A DNA stretch of 40,519 nucleotides from a virus. The notes beneath the pieces were generated by a model. It saw only the letters and a list, made by a program, of their open reading frames with translations. It did not search any database and had not been told where the DNA came from. The stretch's first letter is position 1. Each line of letters begins with the position of its first letter. The stretch is from the IMG/VR virus record IMGVR_UViG_3300027896_000097, positions 1 to 40,519 of that record. The stretch is one strand, 5' to 3'. Shown piece after piece: positions 31,652 to 37,285 of the stretch. Position numbers and translations under genes: made by a program.

Positions 31652-33091
31652 ATGAAAACAAAGATCGCACCCAAGGACGCGAGGTTATTACAACAGGCCG
31701 TAAAATTCATCAGGGCAAACGCACGGGATAAGAAAACTAATTTGATGCTGAATGGTCTTGAAGGATTGGTGACAGATCTTGGCGCGCTCTCCCCGCAAAT
31801 CAATCAGACAGATACATTGGAAATAAATCTTCGAATGCATCCGCTGACTTTTGAGCGCCAGACTCTTACCTATCTTTACATGGAGAACGGGATTATAAAA
31901 ACCGCCATCGATCAGCCAGTGGACGACGCGGTCCGGGGCGGGGTTGATATCGAATCGCCGGAGCTCGATGTCGATGATATTCAGGCGCTGACTAATTACC
32001 TCGAAGAGAGAGGTGTCTGGGAGCGGATCAAGACCGTGATGAAATGGGGCAGGCTTTTTGGGGGTGCCGGGCTGATCATTAACAACGGGCAGGACAGTTC
32101 GACGCGGCTGGACCTTAAATCGATGGATGAGAACTCGCCGCTGGCGTTTGAAGACGCCGATCGATGGGAACTGTCAATGCCCAATAAGAATGATGAGAAG
32201 CAATTGCAAAACATGATCTACCCCGCCGGCGATATGTTTTTTTATTATACGAAGCCGGTCCACCGTTCCCGGGTGATCGCTGTAATGGGAGACCGGGCGC
32301 CGAGCTTGGCCTACAGGTTGTTTATGGGATGGGGAGTGTCCGAGGTTGAGAAGATGGTACGGGATATTAATCAGTATATTAAAGCTCAGGATATGATATT
32401 CGAGCTCATCGATGAAGCCAAGATGGATGTCTATCGGATCAACGGATATACGTCCTCGCTGGCCCGGCCGGGGGGACAGCAGAAAATGGCCACCGCCATC
32501 GGGCTCACCAATTCCCTGAAGTCTTACCTCAATGCTTTGATACTCGATAAAAACGACGAGTACGATCAGAAGCAGTTAACATTTTCCGGGCTGGCGGAGA
32601 TCATCAGGGAGATCCGCATCGGGATCGCGGCCACGCTCCGGATGCCGGTCACCAAGCTTTTCGGGGTATCAGCCACGGGGTTTAATAGCGGGGAAGATGA
32701 TATCGAGAATTACAATGCCATGATCGAATCAGATATCCGGAGCCGCATGAGACCCTTGATCGCCAAGGTAATAACGATGGCCTGTATTAAGCTTTTTGGT
32801 TACCAGCCGGAAACCAGTTTCAAATACAAATCGCTCCGCATCATGAAGCAGGGCGAGGAAGAGGATCTGAAGGTCAAAAAGCAGACCATGGTCTTGAACC
32901 TTTACGATCGCCAGTTGATGACCGCCAAGGAATCGATGGATGCACAGCGCAAGGAAGGGTTGCTCACGATCGAGAAGACTGCCGCCGAACAAGGATTGAC
33001 GGATGACTATCCCAACAAGCAGGCGCAGGTCCAAGATGATGGGAAAGATGAGAACGGGAAGGACAAGAAGCCCAATGCAGCCAAAGAATAG
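31652..33091 (+). CDS. portal protein (DUF1073-like)
   Basis: 479 residues. The DUF1073-type signature includes PVDDAVRGGVDIESPEL, WGRLFGGAGLIINNGQD, a YTSSLARPGGQQKM segment and LFGVSATGFNSGEDDIENY, typical of phage portals. The portal ring is the DNA gate and joins to the DUF4054 adaptor at the other end of the window. C-terminal ~35 residues are Lys/Asp-rich and probably disordered. Confidence 0.85.
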   Translation: MKTKIAPKDARLLQQAVKFIRANARDKKTNLMLNGLEGLVTDLGALSPQINQTDTLEINLRMHPLTFERQTLTYLYMENGIIKTAIDQPVDDAVRGGVDIESPELDVDDIQALTNYLEERGVWERIKTVMKWGRLFGGAGLIINNGQDSSTRLDLKSMDENSPLAFEDADRWELSMPNKNDEKQLQNMIYPAGDMFFYYTKPVHRSRVIAVMGDRAPSLAYRLFMGWGVSEVEKMVRDINQYIKAQDMIFELIDEAKMDVYRINGYTSSLARPGGQQKMATAIGLTNSLKSYLNALILDKNDEYDQKQLTFSGLAEIIREIRIGIAATLRMPVTKLFGVSATGFNSGEDDIENYNAMIESDIRSRMRPLIAKVITMACIKLFGYQPETSFKYKSLRIMKQGEEEDLKVKKQTMVLNLYDRQLMTAKESMDAQRKEGLLTIEKTAAEQGLTDDYPNKQAQVQDDGKDENGKDKKPNAAKE

Positions 33092-33206
33092 CTGGGACAT
33101 TGGTATCGACATCGATTTTTCTCAATTCGGATCTCCGGTTTGGAATGAACTCTGCGGCGGTACGCCGCCGATCATAGTATATTACGTTACCTTCAGTTTG
33201 AATTAG
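33075..33206 (+). CDS. possible small protein, 43 residues
   Basis: ATG 33075 overlaps the portal end; the frame runs to TAG 33204-33206, 8 bases before the next gene. A weak GGAAGG site is upstream. Contains Trp/Ile-rich sequence (WDIGIDIDFSQFG) and a GC hairpin GCGGCG-GTA-CGCCGC within it. It fills the gap between portal and head morphogenesis genes; may be a real small gene or simply an open frame. Confidence 0.3.
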   Translation: MQPKNSWDIGIDIDFSQFGSPVWNELCGGTPPIIVYYVTFSLN

Positions 33207-33214
33207 GGGGGATA

Positions 33215-35080
33215 ATGATACCAACGATCCAATTCAGGGAACAGTACGGGGAGGTCATATCACGGCTAATCGAGGAGTTTTTCTATGGGCTTATTTACAA
33301 GCCCTTGCTCGACGTAATAAACAAGCACCTGCCGGAGGCGCCGGTAAAGTTGTCGGCCGCGGATCCCCCGGAGGACGAGATGCCGCTGATGAGAAAAATT
33401 CAGGACGGGGTGATAACGTACGACGGTCAAAGCTTCGCGGGAACGTTCGATTCCCGGTCAAGCAAGGCGATCCGGAAGATGGGGGGCGTGTGGGATCCCA
33501 TCAAGAAAGTATTTCGGATGGGTCCGGGGAAGCTGACCGATAATCTGAAAGTCGCGGTCCGGGCCTCGCAGGACCGCTCGGAGAAGATCCACGCGGGACT
33601 TACCAACGAGCTGGGGAACATTGAATCGCGGATCGATCCTGCCGTTGAGGAGCTTGATCTCAGCCACGGGATCGACCGGGTGATCGCGGGACTGCAGAGC
33701 CAAACGATCAACGCCATGAAAGCAATCGGTGTGCCATATACGCTGACCCACGGGATGCGGGAACGATTGAAAGCGGACTACACCGATAACATGAAGCTTT
33801 ATATTAAGGGCTGGGCCGAGGAGCACGTCAAGACGCTCCGGGATAAGGTTGCGGCCAACGCCATGGCCGGGTATCGCTTCCCCCGGCTCATGGACACGTT
33901 AAAGACTGATTACGGGGTCAGCGCGAAAGGGAAGGCACAGTTTTTAGCGCGGCAGGAGACCAGCCTGTTTATGTCGAAGTTTCGGCGGGAGCGCTTCAAG
34001 GACGCCGGGGTCAACTTTTACGTATGGCAGACCGTGGGGGACAGGAAGGTCCGGGTTGATCATCAGGCGCTGAATAAGCGGGTTTTTCAGTTTGGGGATC
34101 CCCCGGTGGTTGATGTAGCGACCGGCCGGAAGGCGGAGCCGGGCGAGGATTTTAATTGCTTACCGGCCGACTCACGGATTGATTTCGTTCACGGAGTAGA
34201 GAAATGTTTCCGGCGTTGGTATAGCGGTCATTTGACCACGATCGTTACGGCCTCGGGCAAAACGGTTCGAGCCACACCGAATCATCCGGTGCTTACGACT
34301 CGGGGATGGAAGGCGATAGGTTTGCTCGATGAGTCGGACTATGTCATCGATTTGTCCAAGGAACTGGCCAATGCGCCGATAGCCGATGGCGATCAGCGTA
34401 TACCCATGATCAGCGAGATATTTGAAGCGCACAGGGAAACGGGCGCGAGCCACACGTTCATGGGGGAAACGAATCAGTTCCACGGCGACGGCTCCAACTG
34501 CGAGATCGATGTTATAGACACCGCAGGGCTTTTGAGGATCAGCAGGCAGATTGATGGACTTGAGCTGGTCAAACAATTCGCGCTCGCCTTCGCCAACAAT
34601 CTTACATCGGCTTTGAGCGGTTTTCGCCAGAATCTTTTGTCTTTTGTTTTTGGGGATGTGTTTGCAGGCGGGATGGGAAGCGGCAGTCAACTTTTGGCGA
34701 TCGGCGAAAGTCATGCGACTCATGCGAATGGTATTGGCTTCAGAAATGCTACGAATGGATATGCCGGCTTCGAGGAGCCGCCGACGGATTACAATACGTT
34801 CAAGGTGGGTTCGTTTCGAAATGGAAAGTTCGCTCTCGCCGGAGAGATACGCATCGATGATGGGTTTTGGGTCAAACTGCAATCGGTTGCCCGAGTGGCG
34901 GCGGATCGGGTCGCAGGCATTCGGAACGATCTTTTTAATGGCCATGTTTTTAACCTCCAAACCGATTTAGGATATTATACATCAACAGGTGTCATTGTGT
35001 CAAACTGCCGGTGCGTTGCCCGGCCGATCACCAAGCCGGTGCATAAAATCGGGACCGAGTGGAAAATAATTGACGAATAA
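33215..35080 (+). CDS. MuF-like head morphogenesis protein containing an intein
   Basis: 621 residues as translated. The exteins (residues 1-314 and 598-621) form a Mu gpF-like minor head protein: RQETSLFMSKFRRERFKDAG, then VWQTVGDRKVRVDHQALN, and the motif EDFN joined to CRCVARP, where MuF proteins normally read ED..CRC. Between them lies a 283-residue intein starting with Cys315 and ending with Asn597 before Cys598. Splicing would give a 338-residue mature protein that helps connect DNA, portal and capsid. ATG has TTAGGGGGG. The intein also holds an antisense gene. Confidence 0.85.
   Translation: MIPTIQFREQYGEVISRLIEEFFYGLIYKPLLDVINKHLPEAPVKLSAADPPEDEMPLMRKIQDGVITYDGQSFAGTFDSRSSKAIRKMGGVWDPIKKVFRMGPGKLTDNLKVAVRASQDRSEKIHAGLTNELGNIESRIDPAVEELDLSHGIDRVIAGLQSQTINAMKAIGVPYTLTHGMRERLKADYTDNMKLYIKGWAEEHVKTLRDKVAANAMAGYRFPRLMDTLKTDYGVSAKGKAQFLARQETSLFMSKFRRERFKDAGVNFYVWQTVGDRKVRVDHQALNKRVFQFGDPPVVDVATGRKAEPGEDFNCLPADSRIDFVHGVEKCFRRWYSGHLTTIVTASGKTVRATPNHPVLTTRGWKAIGLLDESDYVIDLSKELANAPIADGDQRIPMISEIFEAHRETGASHTFMGETNQFHGDGSNCEIDVIDTAGLLRISRQIDGLELVKQFALAFANNLTSALSGFRQNLLSFVFGDVFAGGMGSGSQLLAIGESHATHANGIGFRNATNGYAGFEEPPTDYNTFKVGSFRNGKFALAGEIRIDDGFWVKLQSVARVAADRVAGIRNDLFNGHVFNLQTDLGYYTSTGVIVSNCRCVARPITKPVHKIGTEWKIIDE
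34172..34945 (-). CDS. antisense homing-endonuclease-like protein encoded within the intein
   Basis: 257 residues from ATG 34945, wholly inside the intein on the opposite strand. Order: basic N-terminus, HTH-like part (AYLSGESELS...IRRRLLEAGISIRSISEANT, ~32-71), a linker with MTFADRQ, then a restriction-like core: GEGERELFDQLKS (E121), QKPCGVYNIDLAV (D147), VAVELIRFPHE (E156, H162), RFKYLADHGYTLIAIGYR and a C-terminal DDIVRL helix. This resembles the Vsr/EDxHD type of homing endonucleases. GGAGGTT sits 7 bases before the ATG and a consensus promoter lies just upstream. Unlike the other reverse frames it reads as a compact natural protein. Confidence 0.75.
   Translation of the reverse strand: MAIKKIVPNACDPIRRHSGNRLQFDPKPIIDAYLSGESELSISKRTHLERIVIRRRLLEAGISIRSISEANTIRMSRMTFADRQKLTAASHPACKHIPKNKRQKILAKTAQSRCKIVGEGERELFDQLKSINLPADPQKPCGVYNIDLAVGAVAVELIRFPHERVARARFPVRFKYLADHGYTLIAIGYRRIGQFLGQIDDIVRLIEQTYRLPSPSRKHRMIRCGSNRFARGRNDRGQMTAIPTPETFLYSVNEINP
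34952..34958 (-). promoter_or_regulatory. Shine-Dalgarno of the antisense endonuclease gene
   Basis: Minus strand GGAGGTT (plus strand AACCTCC), 6-7 bases before ATG 34945. On the plus strand the same bases encode the NL of the intein block F motif VFNLQT. The strong site supports 34945 as the start rather than TTG 34960. Confidence 0.7.
34974..35003 (-). promoter_or_regulatory. consensus promoter for the antisense endonuclease gene
   Basis: Minus strand TTGACA (35003-34998), 18-base spacer, TATAAT (34979-34974). All 12 bases match the sigma70 consensus. The predicted start is near 34967, giving a ~22-base leader with GGAGGTT. The -35 lies in codons V-S-N at the end of the intein, so the promoter is inside the element and moves with it. 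Confidence 0.8.
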
Positions 35081-35092
35081 AGGGGTGAGGAT

Positions 35093-35281
35093 ATGAAGAA
35101 TCTAATTATGGTGGGGTTATTGATCGTAGCGGCGACGGGCGTCTGGGCTGTTGATAATAGCCGGGATATCTTGAAGGATCAGGAGACCGTGATCGGAAAC
35201 GTTATTGATACGGGCGTGCTGGGCGACAATGGCTTGACAATTAAGATAGACACTTCGGTTGACTGTGTAGTGGCACAATAG
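35093..35281 (+). CDS. small exported protein
   Basis: 62 residues. MKNLIMVGLLIVAATGVWAVD is a signal peptide with a probable cut after VWA; the mature part is 42 residues and acidic, with one Cys. First of three consecutive signal-peptide genes between the head and scaffold genes. No family recognised. Confidence 0.55.
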   Translation: MKNLIMVGLLIVAATGVWAVDNSRDILKDQETVIGNVIDTGVLGDNGLTIKIDTSVDCVVAQ

Positions 35282-35285
35282 CCGG

Positions 35286-35314
35286 TTGAAAATAATCGGC
35301 GGGCAGAGTAGAAT
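35286..35314 (+). promoter_or_regulatory. sigma70 promoter for the exported-protein/scaffold genes
   Basis: TTGAAA (35286-35291), 17-base spacer, TAGAAT (35309-35314), 20 bases before ATG 35335 and right after the preceding stop. Both hexamers match 5 of 6. Confidence 0.6.
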
Positions 35315-35334
35315 GTCAATGAGGTGATATATAA

Positions 35335-35634
35335 ATGAAAAAAGCTTTTATTGCTATCATGGCTGTACTGTTTATAACGATCCCGGTTTTTGCGACATCC
35401 CCGGTTACCATCAAGGAAGGCCGGATATTCGATCGGTTTTTCTTATCGGATCTTGACACCAAGGTTTCAACAGCGGAATACTTCGGATATCTTACTTCAG
35501 ACGGAGACTGGTATATCATGAAGATGGGCGGGAGCATCGAAGTTTCGGCCCGGTACGCTGGTGGGAGCTCGGGTTATCTTACCGCATGGGGATCCCGAGA
35601 GTCTTTGACTTACAAATACTTTAACGGGCAATAA
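35335..35634 (+). CDS. small exported protein
   Basis: 99 residues. Signal peptide MKKAFIAIMAVLFITIPVFA, cut before TSP; the mature part has beta pattern (YFGYLTSDGDWYIMKMGGSIEVSA). Family not recognised. Two bases separate it from the next signal-peptide gene, so they are cotranscribed. Confidence 0.55.
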   Translation: MKKAFIAIMAVLFITIPVFATSPVTIKEGRIFDRFFLSDLDTKVSTAEYFGYLTSDGDWYIMKMGGSIEVSARYAGGSSGYLTAWGSRESLTYKYFNGQ

Positions 35635-35635
35635 C

Positions 35636-36148
35636 ATGAAGAAATTATTGGTTTTATTTGTTTTGCTTTTCTTGGCGACGTTCGCAGTTGCTACGCAGAC
35701 AGTTGTCAATCCCTATACGGGATCGCTCCAACTGATCAATGCTGACGGGCCGCAAGGGATTGCTGGTCCGATCGGACCCACCGGAGAGGCTGGGAGTGTT
35801 GGGACTACTGGCGAGGCTGGTCCGATTGGCCCCAGAGGATCTGGCACCACGGTGGAGTGCATAGATACGGGGACTCAGCTGGTATTTCTGGATGTCCTCA
35901 ATCACGTGGTCACTTCGGCCGAGGCCCTTGGCGGCGGTTTCTATATCCCGTGGAGCAAGACGACTGCCAACAAGGTCGTGGGGGTCGTGGGAACAATTTA
36001 TATTAACGGCAACGGGCAAGATACTGTTACGGCTAACAATTCATCGTACTATATCATCAATTATCAAGGTGGGACTAATCAGTGGCAGGTTGCCGGAGGA
36101 ATAGCTTCCAGTGATGTGTGGTCGATTCTAATTTATTATTTGAAATAA
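35636..36148 (+). CDS. exported protein with collagen-like Gly-X-Y repeats
   Basis: 170 residues: signal peptide (MKKLLVLFVLLFLATFAVA), about 45 residues of collagen-like repeats (GPQGIAGPIGPTGEAG ... GEAGPIGPRGSG), then a beta-rich C-terminal domain (FYIPWSKTTANKVVGVVGTI). Collagen-like repeats are common in phage fibres, but here the protein has a signal peptide, so it may trimerise in the periplasm or at the surface. Cellular target unknown. Confidence 0.65.
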   Translation: MKKLLVLFVLLFLATFAVATQTVVNPYTGSLQLINADGPQGIAGPIGPTGEAGSVGTTGEAGPIGPRGSGTTVECIDTGTQLVFLDVLNHVVTSAEALGGGFYIPWSKTTANKVVGVVGTIYINGNGQDTVTANNSSYYIINYQGGTNQWQVAGGIASSDVWSILIYYLK

Positions 36149-36158
36149 GGAGTGGTTT

Positions 36159-36398
36159 ATGAGCTTATATCGTAAGGTTCAGGGAACGCTGGTCAACGTC
36201 GCTTCGGAGCAGGTTCAATATGGACCCAATGACAAGATAAAGAATTACCGCATTTTGGCTTTCGTGGTCCATAGCTGGTATCACATTGCCACATGGCCCG
36301 CTGAAAGTGCGGATCAAGCGCTCAAAGAATTCAAGAAGGCCAACCCCAAGGCCGAAAATCAATACGGTGGACTTAAAGTTGACGAGAACGGAGGGTAA
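36159..36398 (+). CDS. small hypothetical protein
   Basis: 79 residues behind AAGGAGTGG. The first ~20 residues (MSLYRKVQGTLVNV..) resemble those of the next gene product (MALYQKKNGIRTLVNA..), suggesting duplication of a short N-terminal segment. The middle has a Trp-rich part (VVHSWYHIATWPAESADQAL) and a charged end. Family not recognised. Confidence 0.5.
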   Translation: MSLYRKVQGTLVNVASEQVQYGPNDKIKNYRILAFVVHSWYHIATWPAESADQALKEFKKANPKAENQYGGLKVDENGG

Positions 36399-36400
36399 AT

Positions 36401-37285
36401 ATGGCACTATATCAAAAGAAGAACGGGATCCGCACGCTGGTCAACGCCGGGGGCTACGGTCCTGAGGGTGATCTGACCCGGGAGGTCGACTGGAAAGATT
36501 TCGAGTCGGAGTTCGGGGATTACGTATCGAAAGGCAAGAGCATTGACGAAGCGCTCAAGATGGTCGGCAAGGCGAACGGCGGCTGGACGCTTCAGGAGAT
36601 GAAGCGGATCCGGGACCGGGGGCTCGGGCTTAAGGGAAACGCCGACACCATCCCCATGGACAAGGACGAGCTGGTGAAAGAGCACGAGGATCTGACTGGT
36701 CTGCTGGGCAAGACCGCCGAGGAGCTGGAAGCCGAGAAGAAGAAGCAGGAGAAAGAGCTGGCGGAATACAAGGCAAATGCCACGGCCGATGAAGAAAAGC
36801 ACCTCAAGGATCTGGAGGATCGACTGCAAAAGGCTACGGGCAAGGAAGCCGAGAAGATCCAATCCGAAATCGACAAAATACTTTTTCCCAAGAAGAATTC
36901 CGATAACGCTATCGATCTGGACGCCGCCGCTCAGGACGCCCGGGAAGGGTTTCAGAAAGGACTGTCGGAAGCTAACGTGCGGGAGCTGGTCAAGCAGAAG
37001 TATAAATTTGATGAACGGGACGATGATATCCTGAACGCGGTCATGGAGTTTACCAAGAAGCAATTGAAGACCAATTCCCAAAAGCAGATCCCTGATGATG
37101 ATGCTTCAATCGGCGCGGACTGGGATGCCAAGAGCCGGGAAGAAAAAGGCCGCATACTAAAGGAAGCGCTTAACGTTCCCGGAAGCCATTTATTTTATGC
37201 CGGGTCGGGGGGCAAAGCGCCGGTCGATAAGAAGTGGTCGGAATTCACTCGTGCCGATCGCATCTCGATCATAGGGGCTTGGTAA
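36401..37285 (+). CDS. hypothetical coiled-coil protein before the scaffold gene
   Basis: 294 residues. N-terminal MALYQKKNGIRTLVN segment shared with the previous gene, then a charged coiled coil (about 95-160, TAEELEAEKKKQEKELAEYK), a helical region and a C-terminal SGGKAPVDKKWSEFTRADRISI. Possibly an accessory scaffold or virion protein. Overlaps the start of the following gene by one base. Family not recognised. Confidence 0.5.
   Translation: MALYQKKNGIRTLVNAGGYGPEGDLTREVDWKDFESEFGDYVSKGKSIDEALKMVGKANGGWTLQEMKRIRDRGLGLKGNADTIPMDKDELVKEHEDLTGLLGKTAEELEAEKKKQEKELAEYKANATADEEKHLKDLEDRLQKATGKEAEKIQSEIDKILFPKKNSDNAIDLDAAAQDAREGFQKGLSEANVRELVKQKYKFDERDDDILNAVMEFTKKQLKTNSQKQIPDDDASIGADWDAKSREEKGRILKEALNVPGSHLFYAGSGGKAPVDKKWSEFTRADRISIIGAW

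Larger units (their letters stand above)
34157..35005 (+). other. intein (Hint domain) in the head morphogenesis protein
   Basis: 283 residues. Block A: CLPADSRIDFVHGVEK with the nucleophile Cys1; block B: TASGKTVRATPNHPVLTTRG, with the TxxH signature; block F: GHVFNLQTDLGYYTSTG; block G: VIVSN followed by Cys+1. The penultimate residue is Ser rather than the usual His. The insertion point is the conserved ED(F/Y)N-CRC of MuF proteins. No LAGLIDADG or HNH endonuclease is in the sense frame; the ~150-residue middle does not resemble one. The complementary strand encodes the endonuclease. Confidence 0.85.

Noticed and set aside
34644-34970. Plus-strand ORF in a third frame inside the intein
   Set aside because: Arg/Met-rich with no start signals; intein and antisense gene explain the region.
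36407-37081. 224-residue minus-strand ORF
   Set aside because: Shadow of the coiled-coil gene, Leu-rich, no expression signal.
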